Of a stretch of DNA of 64,000 nt, positions 52,004 through 61,747 are shown one piece after another (positions within the stretch are counted from its first letter, which is position 1; each line of letters opens with the position of its first letter). The notes under the pieces are model-generated. The model searched no databases. It worked only from the letters and a program-made list of their open reading frames with translations, and had not been told where the DNA came from. Origin of the DNA: Paraburkholderia ferrariae NBRC 106233 (lineage in GTDB: Bacteria; Pseudomonadota; Gammaproteobacteria; Burkholderiales; Burkholderiaceae); the NCBI RefSeq assembly GCF_000685035.1, contig NZ_BAYB01000038.1, forward strand, positions 1 to 64,000, given 5' to 3'. The position numbers were made by a program, and so were the translations under genes.

Positions 52004-53173
52004 TCACGCCCCCTTGTTCGCCGCACCGAGCAGCCGCCGCACGCGCGGCCGGACATGCTCCTCATAGAGGCCCGCGAGCCCGTTCGGAAACACCATCACC
52101 ACGCCAATGAACATCGCCGCCATCAGGTAGAGCCAGAGGTTGGGAAAGCTCTCCGAAAACCAGCTTTTGCCGAGATTGACGAGAATTGCGCCGTACACCG
52201 CCCCCACCAGCGACATGCGCCCGCCAATCGCCGCGTAGATCACCATTTCGATGGACGGCACGATGCCGACGAACGAAGGCGACATGAAGCCCACCTGGAG
52301 GGTGAACATCGCGCCGCCCACTGCCGCGAGGAGTGCCGCGAGACAGAAGGCAAACACCTTGAACATGGCGACGTCGTAGCCGGAGAAGCGCACGCGGTCC
52401 TCCTTGTCGCGCATGGCGAGCAGCAGCGTGCCGAGCTTGCTGCGCTGGACCCAGCGGCACGCGAGCAGCGCGCCGATCAAAAGCACCGCATTGACGAAAT
52501 AGAGCACCAGTTTGGCGTGGTCCGTGCGGATGTCCCAGCCGAGCAGCGTGCGCAGGTCGGTGATGCCGTTCACCCCGCCCGTATAGCCTTGCTGGCCGAT
52601 GATGAGCACCGAAAGAATCAGCGCGACGGCCTGCGTGATGATCGCGAAGTACACGCCGCCCACCCGGCGCTTGAACATCGCATAACCAATCACGAAAGCG
52701 AGCGCCGTGGGCACCACGAGCACGGCCAGGATCGAGAACGGCAGCGAGTGAAACGGCCGCCACCATGCGGGCAGCGCAGTGAGCTGGTTCCAGTCCATGA
52801 AGTCAGGAATGCCTGGCGTGGTCTGCGTGTGCGTGGCGGCCGGATTGGACGCTTCGAGCTTGAGGAACATCGCCATTGCGTAGCCGCCGAGCCCGAAAAA
52901 CACGCCCTGCCCGAGACTGAGCACGCCGCCGTAGCCCCACGCGATCACGAGCCCGACCGCCACGAACGCATACGTGAGGTACTTGCCCATCAGGTTCAGG
53001 CGAAACGTGTCGAGCGCAAGCGGAAACACAACCACGATCAGCACCGCGAGCAGCGCAATGCCCGCATAGCCCGACGCATCGAGCCGCACCGCGAGCGCAC
53101 GCCAGCCGCCCGGCGCCGGGCCGCGCGCGGCGCGCGGGGAAACGCCGCCCGCCGCTGGTTGGATGGGTTCCAT
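52004..53173 (-). CDS. urtC: Urea/amide ABC transporter permease UrtC
   Basis: 389 residues, LivM-type, about ten membrane helices. GYGGVLSLGQGVFFGLGGYAMAMFL is the permease signature region. A cytoplasmic N-terminal extension precedes the first helix. Start ATG 53173 is placed at MEPIQPAAGG; an upstream in-frame ATG at 53242 is less supported. Confidence 0.93.
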   Translation of the reverse strand: MEPIQPAAGGVSPRAARGPAPGGWRALAVRLDASGYAGIALLAVLIVVVFPLALDTFRLNLMGKYLTYAFVAVGLVIAWGYGGVLSLGQGVFFGLGGYAMAMFLKLEASNPAATHTQTTPGIPDFMDWNQLTALPAWWRPFHSLPFSILAVLVVPTALAFVIGYAMFKRRVGGVYFAIITQAVALILSVLIIGQQGYTGGVNGITDLRTLLGWDIRTDHAKLVLYFVNAVLLIGALLACRWVQRSKLGTLLLAMRDKEDRVRFSGYDVAMFKVFAFCLAALLAAVGGAMFTLQVGFMSPSFVGIVPSIEMVIYAAIGGRMSLVGAVYGAILVNLGKSWFSESFPNLWLYLMAAMFIGVVMVFPNGLAGLYEEHVRPRVRRLLGAANKGA

Positions 53174-53251
53174 GTCCACCTCTCCGTACGAATGAAACTG
53201 TGAATGACCCGGCGCGCCGGGGTGTTGCCGGGGTGTTGCCAAACCGGGCGA

Positions 53252-54169
53252 TCAGACGCGCCGGACCTTCGACGCGAAGAGCCCCTGCGGACGCAGCATC
53301 AGGATCACGACGACGGTGAGCAGCGTGAGCACCCGCGCAATCGAGCCCGAGAGGAAGAACTCGCTGATCGACTGCATCTGCGCAATGCCGAACGCCGAGG
53401 CCACCGTGCCCAGCAGGCTCGCCGCGCCGCCGAACGTGACAACGAGAAACGAATCGACGATATAGAGCGAGCCGCTCGTCGGTCCGGTCGAGCCGATTGC
53501 GGTGAAAGCCGCGCCCGCCACGCCCGCAATGCCGCAGCCGATGGCGAAGGTCATGCGGTCGGTGCGCCGCGTGTTGATGCCGGCCGCGTTCGCCATGGGG
53601 CGGTTGGCGACCGTTGCGCGCACCCGCAGCCCCCAACGCGACCGGTAGAGCGCGAGCAGCAGCCCACCCGTCATCAACAGCGCGAGCCCCATCACGAACA
53701 TGCCGCTCACGGGAATGTCCAGGCCCTGCGCGGGCTCCCACGACCCCGTCAGCCAGTCGGGCAGCGCGGGGCTCACCTCCTTCGGCCCGAAGATCGAGCG
53801 GAACACCTGCTGCATGCCGAGGCTCAAGCCCCAGGTGGCGAGCAGCGTATCGAGCGGACGCCGGTACAAATGGCGGATCAGCGCCCATTCGGCGAGCCAT
53901 CCTGCGGCAAATGCAATCCCGAACGCGGCGAAGATCGCGAAGAAGAAGTACACGGGCGTGAATGCGTGCCAGACGTTCTGCGCGAACCACGAGAACATGT
54001 AGACGGTATAGGCGCCTATCGTCATGAACTCGCCGTGCGCCATGTTGATCACGCCCATCTGGCCGAAGATCACGGCAAGCCCGAGCCCCATCAAAAGCAG
54101 AACGCTGAAGAGGCTCAGGCCCGCGAAGCCCTGCATCAGCGTGATATTGAAAATGTCGGTGGCAGACAT
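53252..54169 (-). CDS. urtB: Urea/amide ABC transporter permease UrtB
   Basis: 305 residues, LivH-type with 8 membrane helices. GLGLAVIFGQMGVINMAHGEFMTIGAY is cut in the family motif at G-INMAHGE. ATG 54169 has AGGAG upstream. Pairs with UrtC to form the channel. Separated by 55 nt from urtA. Confidence 0.94.
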   Translation of the reverse strand: MSATDIFNITLMQGFAGLSLFSVLLLMGLGLAVIFGQMGVINMAHGEFMTIGAYTVYMFSWFAQNVWHAFTPVYFFFAIFAAFGIAFAAGWLAEWALIRHLYRRPLDTLLATWGLSLGMQQVFRSIFGPKEVSPALPDWLTGSWEPAQGLDIPVSGMFVMGLALLMTGGLLLALYRSRWGLRVRATVANRPMANAAGINTRRTDRMTFAIGCGIAGVAGAAFTAIGSTGPTSGSLYIVDSFLVVTFGGAASLLGTVASAFGIAQMQSISEFFLSGSIARVLTLLTVVVILMLRPQGLFASKVRRV

Positions 54170-54224
54170 CGAACGCTCCTCGCGCGGCGCCGCCATACGT
54201 CGCCGCGCCGCTGCGGTTGACGGA

Positions 54225-55499
54225 TTACATGTAGCCCTTCGGGAACGGATTCGGCTGGATCGGCTGGGCCGACTGGGCGACCACCTTGAACTGCCCGTCC
54301 GCCAGGCCTTCGCCGATCAGCGAACGGCTCCACAGGTGGTGGTTCGCATCGACTTTCGCGTACCCTTGCGGCGCGTTGGCCACTTCGATGCCCGCGGAGG
54401 ACGCCACGACCTTGTCGACGTCGAAGCTCCCCGCGCGCTCGCACGCGGCCTTCCAGATCCACGGGCCCAGATAGGCCGCCTGCGTGACGTCGCCAATCAC
54501 GGCCTTCTGGCCGTAGCGCGCCTTGAATGCCGCGACGAACTTCTTGTTGTTCTCGTTATCGAGCGACTGAAAGTACTTCATGGAAGAGTAGAAGCCCGCG
54601 AAGTTCTCGCCGCCGATGCCCAGCACTTCGTCCTCGGTCACCGAAAGCGTGAGCAGGAACTGCTTCTGCGGCGTAATGCCGGCTGCCTTGAGCTGCTTGT
54701 AGAACGCCACGTTCGAACCGCCCACCACGGTGGCGAAAATGCAGTCGGGGCGCGCGAGCTTGATCTTGTTCATCAGCGAGGCGAACTCGGTCGTGCCGAG
54801 CGGGTAATACTCTTCGCCGACGACCTTCGCGTTCAGGTGCTGCTCGATATGGCGGCGCGCAATCTTGTTCGAGGTGCGCGGCCAGATGTAATCCGAGCCG
54901 ATCAGGAAGAAGGTCTTGGCCTTCTTCGTATTCGAGGCCCAGTCGAGCGCCCAGAGAATCTGCTGGGTGGCTTCCTGGCCGGTGTAGAACACGTTCTTCG
55001 ACTGCTCGAGACCTTCGTAGAAGGTCGGGTAATAGAGCAGGCCGTTGTCCTTCTCGAACACCGGCAGCACCGCCTTGCGCGAGGCCGAGGTCCAGCAGCC
55101 GAACACCGCGGCGACGTGATCGTTCTCCAGCAGCTTCTTCGACTTCTCGGCGAAGGTGGGCCAGTCGGAGGCGCCATCTTCCTGGATGATCTGGATCTTG
55201 CGCCCGAGCACGCCGCCCATGGCGTTGATCTGCTCGATGGCGAGGCGCTCGGCCTGAATCGAGCCGGTTTCGGAGATCGCCATCGTGCCCGTGGCCGAGT
55301 GCAGCTGCCCCACCGTCACCGTCGTATCCGTGACCGCAAGGCCCGTGGTGTTGACCTTCGCGGTGGGCGGCACCTGCGCAAACGCGGTGCGCGGCAGGCC
55401 CAGGGCCATCAGCGGCGCGGCGGCAAGGCCGCCGATCAGGCGCCGGCGCAGCGGCGAGGGCATGCGGGCATCGTCATCGATTCGATCGTCTGCGGACAT
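54225..55499 (-). CDS. urtA: Urea/short-chain-amide-binding protein UrtA
   Basis: 424 residues. N-terminal twin-arginine-like signal SPLRRRLIGGLAAAPLMALG, cleaved after AFA. Mature part is a type 1 periplasmic-binding fold: VGQLHSATGTMAISE, GCWTSASRKAVLPVFE, LLYYPTFYEGLEQSKNVFY and FLIGSDYIWPRTSN are strongly UrtA/FmdD-like. Whether urea or short amides is bound cannot be read from the sequence, but formamidase and amidase in the same operon favour amides (FmdDEF of Methylophilus is the model). Confidence 0.94.
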   Translation of the reverse strand: MSADDRIDDDARMPSPLRRRLIGGLAAAPLMALGLPRTAFAQVPPTAKVNTTGLAVTDTTVTVGQLHSATGTMAISETGSIQAERLAIEQINAMGGVLGRKIQIIQEDGASDWPTFAEKSKKLLENDHVAAVFGCWTSASRKAVLPVFEKDNGLLYYPTFYEGLEQSKNVFYTGQEATQQILWALDWASNTKKAKTFFLIGSDYIWPRTSNKIARRHIEQHLNAKVVGEEYYPLGTTEFASLMNKIKLARPDCIFATVVGGSNVAFYKQLKAAGITPQKQFLLTLSVTEDEVLGIGGENFAGFYSSMKYFQSLDNENNKKFVAAFKARYGQKAVIGDVTQAAYLGPWIWKAACERAGSFDVDKVVASSAGIEVANAPQGYAKVDANHHLWSRSLIGEGLADGQFKVVAQSAQPIQPNPFPKGYM

Positions 55500-55687
55500 C
55501 ACGTTCTCCTTATCGGGTGCCCTGCACACTGCGATGCGGTGCGGGGACGGGTCTGGGTTGAACGCAATGTAGAAAGCCAATTTGGCGATCGAAATACGTC
55601 GATTGACGTATTCCGCGCAATCGCGCTGGAATGTAACTTGCTGCGGACCTCGATCCCGTCGTTTCTGCACCAACCCGGATCATCTTC

Positions 55688-58600
55688 ATGTCCCAGATGC
55701 ACCAGTCGCACCCGTCGGCAGGCGCGCCCAGCACGCAGCGTATCGTCAAGATCCGGCGCGACTACAACGCCTGGGTGGGCGACGAAACCCTCGAGGATTA
55801 CGCGCTGCGCTTCACGCCGCGCTCGTTTCGCCGCTGGTCGGAGTGGCGCGTCGCCAATACCGCAATCGGCGCGGTGTCGTTTCTGGTGCTCGAAGCGATC
55901 GGCGGCAGTCTCGTCATCAACTACGGGTTCACGAACGCCATCTGGGCAATCGCGGCCGTTTCCGCACTCATCTGGCTCACGAGCCTGCCCATCAGCTATT
56001 ACGCCGCGCGTTACGGCGTGGACATGGACCTGCTCACGCGCGGCGCGGGCTTCGGCTATATCGGCTCGACCGTCACGTCGCTGCTCTACGCGGTCTTCAC
56101 GTTTATTTTCTTTGCGCTCGAAGCGGCCATCATGGCGCTCGCACTGCAACTCTATTTCCACATCTCGCTGGCGATCGCCTATGTGGTGAGTTCGCTCGTC
56201 GTCATTCCGATCGTGATGTTCGGCATCACGCTCATCAACCGCCTGCAAAGCTGGACGCAGCCGCTCTGGCTCGTGCTGTTCGTGCTGCCCTATGCAGCGG
56301 TGCTGTGGCGACACCCGGGCCTGCTGCCGGAGTGGACGACGTTCGCCGGCTTCGCTCCGCAAGGCCGTGCATTCAGCCTGATCGCGTTCGGCCAGGCCTC
56401 GACGGTCGTGTTCGCGCTGATCGTGCAGGTGGGCGAGCAGGTGGACTATCTGCGCTTCCTGCCGCCGCTCACCGCCAAAAATCGTACGCGCTGGTGGCTC
56501 GCGCTGCTGGCCGCGGGACCGGGCTGGATCGTGCCGGGCGCGCTCAAGATGCTGGGCGGCGCGTTCCTCGCTTTCGTCGCGATCCAGCACGAGGTCGATG
56601 CGAACTACGCCGCGCAACCCACGCAGATGTATCTCGTCGCCTATCACCTGCTGCTCGATCCGTTCGGCCTTGCGAGCTGGGCGCTGCCCGCCATGACGCT
56701 CTTCGTCATCGTCTCGCAGTTGAAGATCAATGTGACCAACGCCTATGCGGGTTCGCTCGCATGGTCGAACTTCTTCGCGCGCCTCACGCACAGCCATCCG
56801 GGCCGCGTGGTGTGGCTCGTGTTCAACGTGATGATTGCGTTGCTGCTCGTGGAAATGGGCGTGTTCGACGCCATCGGCAAGGTGCTGTCGCTCTACGCGA
56901 ACATCGCCATCGCCTGGGTGGGCGCGCTGTTCGCCGACCTCGTCATCAACAAGCCGCTCGGTTACAGCCCCCGGCACATCGAATTCAAGCGCGCACATCT
57001 CTACGACGTGAATCCCGTGGGCGTGGGCGCCATGCTGATCGCGGCGACGGTCGCCATGCTCGCGCATAGCGGCCTCTTCGGCGCTCTGACCCAGGCGATG
57101 TCGTCTTTCATCGCGTTCGGCGTTGCCTTCGTGTGCGCACCCGTACTCGCCATCCTCACGCGCGGACGCTACTACCTTGCACGCGCCGCACAGCCCACGG
57201 GACTCGCCGCCTCGCTGCGCTGCGCGATCTGCGAAAACGCGTTCGAACCGGACGACACCGCGTACTGCCCCGCCTACGGCGGCACCATCTGCTCCCTGTG
57301 CTGCTCGCTCGACTCGCGCTGCCACGACCGCTGCAAGCCTCACGCGCGCTTCGCCTCGCAAGCCGATCGCGCGTTGCACCGCGTGCTGCCGCGGGTGCGG
57401 CTCGGCCCGGCCGCGCTGCGGCTCATCCACTACGGGAGCCTCGTGCTGGCCATGCTCGCGGTACTCGCGAGCGTGCTCTATTTGATCTGGTCGCAGAGCG
57501 TCATGTCGCTCGCCATCACCGAATCGCCGCTCGGGTATGCGATCGCCAGCAGCTTCACGAAGATCTTTTTCGCGCTTTCGCTCGTGGGCTGCATTGCGGC
57601 GTGGTGGTTCGTGCTGGAGCGCGAGAACCGGCGCGTCACGCAGGAAGAGTCGCAGCGGCAGAACGAACTGCTGATGCTCGAAATCGACGCGCACCAGAAA
57701 ACGGATGCGGCGCTCAAGCGCGCGACCGCCGCCGCCGAATCGGCCAACCAGGCGAAGAGCCGCTATGTTTCCGGCCTGAGCCACGAGTTGCGCACACCGC
57801 TCAACAGCATCCTCGGTTACGCGCAATTGCTGCTCCAGGCGAAAGAGGAGTTGACGCCCACGCGCTACAACGCCGTGCGCACGATTCATCGCAGCGGCGA
57901 GCATCTCCTTGCACTCGTCGATGGCCTGCTCGACGTCGCCCGCATCGAGGCCGGCAAGCTGCAACTGAACATCGCCAGGGTGCCGCTCGCCGATTTCGTT
58001 GCGCACGTCACCTCCATGCTGCGGCCGCAGGCGCTCGAAAAAGCGCTTGCGTTCGACGTGCAGACCGTGGGCCGCCTGCCGGCCACCGTGCGCACCGACC
58101 AGAAATGCATGGGCCAGATCCTGACCAACCTGATCGGCAACGCCATCCGCTTCACGTCGGCGGGCACGGTCACGCTGCGCGTGAGCCACGTGCTGGACAC
58201 GCTCAAGTTCGAGGTGGTCGATACCGGCCCCGGCATCCCGCCGGCAGAAATGGAGCGCCTCTTTCTGCCATTCGAGCGCGGCGAAGCGGCCCATGCGCAC
58301 GACCACGGCGCGGGCCTCGGCCTCACGATCTGCCGCCTGCTGACACAGGCGCTGGGGGGCAGTCTCGAAGTGGACAGCGAGGTGGGCCGGGGCACGCGTT
58401 TCGTGGTGCGCCTGTTCGCACCCGCCGTCGATAGCGCCACCGAAGCACCCACCGAACTCGGGGCCATTCGCGGCTATACGGGCACGCGCCGCGCGATCCT
58501 CGTGGTGGACGATCTCGCGGATCAGCGCGGGATCGTCGTGCAACTGCTCACCCCGCTGGGCTTCGAGGTCGCCGAAGCGCCCAGCGGCCCCGACGCGCTG

Positions 58601-59140
58601 CGCTGGCTCGCCACGCACCGGGCGGACGCGATCATCATGGACATTTCGATGCCGCTCATGGACGGCTACGAAACGAGCCGGCTGATCTCCGAGAACCAGC
58701 TCTCGAACGCGCCCATCGTGCTGCTCTCCGCCAATGCATTCGCCGACGACCGCGAGCGCGCGAGCGCTACCGGCTGCGCCGGCTATCTCGTGAAACCGCT
58801 CCAGGTGCATCTGCTGCTCGACAAGCTCGCGCAACTGCTCGAGTTCGAGTGGATCGCCTCGGAGACAACCGAAGCCCCTCCCATGCATGCCCCCGCGGCG
58901 GGCGCGGCGGCCCCGGCGAGCCACGCGGCCGCGATGTTGCCGCCAGCGCTGGTCGAACACCTGCGTGCGCACCTCGAAGTCGGCTACGTGCAAGGCGTGG
59001 TCGAACAACTCGACGCGGCACGCACAACCTGGCCCGCCCTGCAGGAACAGATCGACGTCCTGCGCACATTGGCGGAACGCTTTCAGCTAAGGGAACTGGA
59101 GCATGAACTTGCCCGACTCATGCGCGGCGCCGACGCGTAG
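55688..59140 (+). CDS. NCS1-type permease fused to a hybrid histidine kinase
   Basis: 1150 residues. Residues 1-490: 12-helix NCS1 (purine-cytosine permease) transporter. Residues 511-550: Cys-rich linker with eight Cys (512, 515, 527, 535, 538, 539, 545, 549), like a zinc ribbon. Then two membrane helices (578-600, 620-642), a coiled coil, HisKA with H699 (GLSHELRTPLNSILG), HATPase_c with N818 (LIGNA), DTGPG and GAGLGL, and a receiver with D985 (IIMDISMP). A C-terminal helical region follows. The analogy is CbrA (SLC5-kinase). Divergent from urtA, overlaps the response-regulator gene by 38 nt; likely senses an amide or nucleobase-related compound while transporting it. Confidence 0.94.
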   Translation: MSQMHQSHPSAGAPSTQRIVKIRRDYNAWVGDETLEDYALRFTPRSFRRWSEWRVANTAIGAVSFLVLEAIGGSLVINYGFTNAIWAIAAVSALIWLTSLPISYYAARYGVDMDLLTRGAGFGYIGSTVTSLLYAVFTFIFFALEAAIMALALQLYFHISLAIAYVVSSLVVIPIVMFGITLINRLQSWTQPLWLVLFVLPYAAVLWRHPGLLPEWTTFAGFAPQGRAFSLIAFGQASTVVFALIVQVGEQVDYLRFLPPLTAKNRTRWWLALLAAGPGWIVPGALKMLGGAFLAFVAIQHEVDANYAAQPTQMYLVAYHLLLDPFGLASWALPAMTLFVIVSQLKINVTNAYAGSLAWSNFFARLTHSHPGRVVWLVFNVMIALLLVEMGVFDAIGKVLSLYANIAIAWVGALFADLVINKPLGYSPRHIEFKRAHLYDVNPVGVGAMLIAATVAMLAHSGLFGALTQAMSSFIAFGVAFVCAPVLAILTRGRYYLARAAQPTGLAASLRCAICENAFEPDDTAYCPAYGGTICSLCCSLDSRCHDRCKPHARFASQADRALHRVLPRVRLGPAALRLIHYGSLVLAMLAVLASVLYLIWSQSVMSLAITESPLGYAIASSFTKIFFALSLVGCIAAWWFVLERENRRVTQEESQRQNELLMLEIDAHQKTDAALKRATAAAESANQAKSRYVSGLSHELRTPLNSILGYAQLLLQAKEELTPTRYNAVRTIHRSGEHLLALVDGLLDVARIEAGKLQLNIARVPLADFVAHVTSMLRPQALEKALAFDVQTVGRLPATVRTDQKCMGQILTNLIGNAIRFTSAGTVTLRVSHVLDTLKFEVVDTGPGIPPAEMERLFLPFERGEAAHAHDHGAGLGLTICRLLTQALGGSLEVDSEVGRGTRFVVRLFAPAVDSATEAPTELGAIRGYTGTRRAILVVDDLADQRGIVVQLLTPLGFEVAEAPSGPDALRWLATHRADAIIMDISMPLMDGYETSRLISENQLSNAPIVLLSANAFADDRERASATGCAGYLVKPLQVHLLLDKLAQLLEFEWIASETTEAPPMHAPAAGAAAPASHAAAMLPPALVEHLRAHLEVGYVQGVVEQLDAARTTWPALQEQIDVLRTLAERFQLRELEHELARLMRGADA

Positions 59141-60113
59141 CGCCCGCGCCGCCGACCACGCCGGCGAACCGCCCGCGTGGCTGCGCAACCGGCCCGTCGT
59201 GCTGATCGTCGACGACACGCCCGACAATCTCGCGTTTCTCTCCGACACGCTGCAGGCGCACGGCTACGCGGTGCTCGTCGCACTCTCCGGCGAAGACGCG
59301 CTCAAGCGGCTTGCGCGCGTGACACCCGACGTCGTGCTGCTCGACGCGATGATGCCCGGCATGGACGGCTTCGAAACCTGCCGGCGCATGAAGCAGGACG
59401 GACAGCACGAGCATCTGCCGGTGATCTTCATGACCGCGTTGACGGAGACCGAGCACGTAGTGCGCGGCTTTCGCGTGGGCGGTATCGACTACGTGACGAA
59501 GCCCGTGCGGCCCGAAGAGTTGTGCGCGCGGATCGGGGCGCACGTGCAGCGCTCGCGCACCCACCTCTATGCGCAAACGGCGCTGTCGCTCGATGCGCGC
59601 GCGGCGCTGATCGTGGATGCCGATGCAACGATCCGCTGGCAAAGCCCGCAGGCCGCGCATCAAATCGCGGCCTATGGCGCCGATGGAACCGGCGCGACCC
59701 AGGGGGAAGCCAGTGCGCAACCGACGCTGCCGCCGCCGCTACGAACCTGGTTTCTGGACTGGATCGCGCGTGGGGCTCAGGCGGACGCCATTCACGAGTT
59801 CACGTCGGGCCACGTGCGACGCTCCGCGAGCGTCACGGCAGCGCCGGAATCGGGAGAATGGATCGTTATCCTGAAGGAAAGCGACGACACCGTTCATCGC
59901 AACGCGCTCGCGACGCGCTTCGCGTTGACGGCACGCGAAGCCGAGGTGCTGCTCTGGGTTTCGCGGGGCAAGACCAACCGCGACATCGGCGACATACTCG
60001 GCATGGCCGCGCGCACGGTCAACAAGCATCTGGAGCATCTGTTCCGCAAGCTTCATGTGGAAACGCGCGCCGCTGCCGCCGCGGTTGCGCTCAAAACGTT
60101 GGAGCGCGCCTGA
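59103..60113 (+). CDS. Response regulator with receiver, PAS-like middle and LuxR-type HTH
   Basis: 336 residues. Receiver with D81 (VVLLDAMMPGMDGF) at about 31-150, a middle region that reads like a small PAS-type domain (AALIVDADATIRWQSPQAA, 165-250), and a LuxR/NarL helix-turn-helix at about 268-330 (LTAREAEVLLWVSRGKTNRDI). Overlaps the kinase gene, so it is the cognate regulator. Probable target: the divergent urt-fmd-ami operon. Confidence 0.93.
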   Translation: MNLPDSCAAPTRSARAADHAGEPPAWLRNRPVVLIVDDTPDNLAFLSDTLQAHGYAVLVALSGEDALKRLARVTPDVVLLDAMMPGMDGFETCRRMKQDGQHEHLPVIFMTALTETEHVVRGFRVGGIDYVTKPVRPEELCARIGAHVQRSRTHLYAQTALSLDARAALIVDADATIRWQSPQAAHQIAAYGADGTGATQGEASAQPTLPPPLRTWFLDWIARGAQADAIHEFTSGHVRRSASVTAAPESGEWIVILKESDDTVHRNALATRFALTAREAEVLLWVSRGKTNRDIGDILGMAARTVNKHLEHLFRKLHVETRAAAAAVALKTLERA

Positions 60114-60228
60114 CGTCGGCACGATCCCGTTTCGGCGCGGGCACCGAGGTGCCCTTCAGGCGAACTCGGGAAGGCCATCGTCATAGGCGTAGCGCCGAGC
60201 CCAAGGGGGGCGAGCGCGCCAACCAGCG

Positions 60229-60573
60229 CTACCCGGCAGCCGCACACCCATCCAGCAGACACTGCAGCCGGCGCGCCTGGAAGTCCAGGATGCCTGGCGT
60301 AGAAAGGAGTTCGAGCACGCGTCCGCACCAATAGCGCGAGCCGAAAATCGCCATCGCCTTGTCGGCGCTCATGGCGATTTCGAGGTGGGCGATTGCGGTG
60401 TCGAGATTGTGGACCGTGTAGGCGCTGAGCGGTCGCCGTTCGGTCTCTGTCTTTGCCGCAATCGCCTTCTCTCGCCCCGGCCGCTTGCCCGACAACGGGC
60501 TTTCATGCCGCTGCGCAATAGAGGTCTCCTCGCGCAGTTCATCAAGGACGTACTGGAGGGCTTTGTCTCGCAT
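60229..60573 (-). CDS. Hypothetical small protein
   Basis: 114 residues, rather balanced in composition: helical MRDKALQYVLDELREETSIAQ at the start, a basic linker, then HNLDTAIAHLEIAMSADKAMAIFG and SRYWCGRVLELLSTPGI. No family recognised. A start at 60573 and its orientation opposite to both neighbours leave it uncertain, but the composition argues for coding. Confidence 0.45.
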   Translation of the reverse strand: MRDKALQYVLDELREETSIAQRHESPLSGKRPGREKAIAAKTETERRPLSAYTVHNLDTAIAHLEIAMSADKAMAIFGSRYWCGRVLELLSTPGILDFQARRLQCLLDGCAAAG

Positions 60574-60915
60574 CGCACGATCTCCTTGTCAGCCATGCGG
60601 CTCAACTGGCCCATGTGCTGATCGATCACCCTTTCGCATCGGGTGCTTTCCGGCTGTCATGACTGCTGGCGGTCCTGCCGGACTGGTCGTTATTGACCGG
60701 GGTTGCATCCAGACACACGGGGAGCGGCGCGGTGGCGGGTCGGTCACGTGCGGCTGGCTGGCAACGACTCCATCGTGCGCGATCGGCGGTTCGGGCAAAA
60801 CCGGCCATGCGGGGGGAAGAACGCCCCCAGAAGGCGGTCCGGACGAGTCCCCCGCTTTGGGGGGATCGCATCCCGAACGAATGCGGGTAGCATGGTGGGG
60901 ACTGGAGAGGCGCCG
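60574..60915. other. 342-bp region without a supported gene
   Basis: GC-rich, with open frames lacking family features. Presumably the promoter region of the response regulator at 60916, whose ribosome site is GGAGAGG at 60903-60909. No clear operator seen. Confidence 0.5.
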
Positions 60916-61629
60916 ATGGACAACCTGTATTTCCGCCACGTACTGCTTGTCGAAGATGAAGGCTTGACGCGCAGCGCGATGAAGAGCCTGATCCTCACGT
61001 CAGAGCCGACGCTCGACATCGACGAAGCCGGCTCGTACGCGGCCGCAGTGGAGCGGCTGCAGAAGAAGGCTTACGATCTGATTTTTCTCGACTACCAGAT
61101 CGGCGACAATCACACCGGGCTCGACCTGCTGCGCTGGCTGCAGGAAAACGAGTGTGCGGCGCATGTGGTGATGCTGTCCGCGCAGGACGACCGCGAGACC
61201 GTGCTGGACTGCATCAAGCATGGTGCCGGCGGCTTCATCTCGAAGGCGAGCGAAGAAGGCGGTGCGGTTTTCCGGGAAGCCCTGCAGACCATCCTGAATG
61301 GACGCGTCTACCTGCCCAACAGCGTGCTGGGCAAAGGCGGCCACACCCCGCAGTCGCCGGGCCTGAACAAGGGCATTTCGATCGATTCGCTGAACCTGCC
61401 GCCGCGCCTCGCGCAAACCTTGGGGTTTCTTCTGCAGGGCATGTCGAACAAGGCCATCGCGCGAAAGATGAATATCTCGGAGAACACCGCGAAGGAATAC
61501 ATCAGCGATCTGCTGAGCCGCTTCAACGTATCGCGGCGCACGTTTCTGATCGTGGAAATGGCGCGCCGCGGCGTTGAAATTCCCACCGTGGCGCACACAG
61601 CCTCGCCCTGGGGAAACACGGATCAATGA
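60916..61629 (+). CDS. NarL-type response regulator
   Basis: 237 residues. Receiver with D59 (LIFLDYQIGD) and acidic pair VEDE at 12-15, a linker, and a LuxR-type HTH (about 155-215) with LPPRLAQTLGFLLQGMSNKAIARKMNISENT as two joined parts. ATG 60916 has GGAGAGG upstream. Convergent with the hybrid kinase at 61748, its probable partner. Output unknown. Confidence 0.93.
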   Translation: MDNLYFRHVLLVEDEGLTRSAMKSLILTSEPTLDIDEAGSYAAAVERLQKKAYDLIFLDYQIGDNHTGLDLLRWLQENECAAHVVMLSAQDDRETVLDCIKHGAGGFISKASEEGGAVFREALQTILNGRVYLPNSVLGKGGHTPQSPGLNKGISIDSLNLPPRLAQTLGFLLQGMSNKAIARKMNISENTAKEYISDLLSRFNVSRRTFLIVEMARRGVEIPTVAHTASPWGNTDQ

Positions 61630-61747
61630 GCCGATCGCCGTTGGTTGAGTGTGTCAGGATTGCGCGATTGAGCGCCTGGGATCCTGGTCCCACGGGTGCT
61701 TGCGAAACACCGATTCCATCAACGCCGTGGCAAGGTTGCGGCAGTTC

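Noticed and set aside
55499..59008. Very long antisense reading frame opposite the transporter-kinase gene
   Set aside because: Arg/His/Glu-rich translation with no family motif. It is a by-product of high GC at third codon positions of the real gene.
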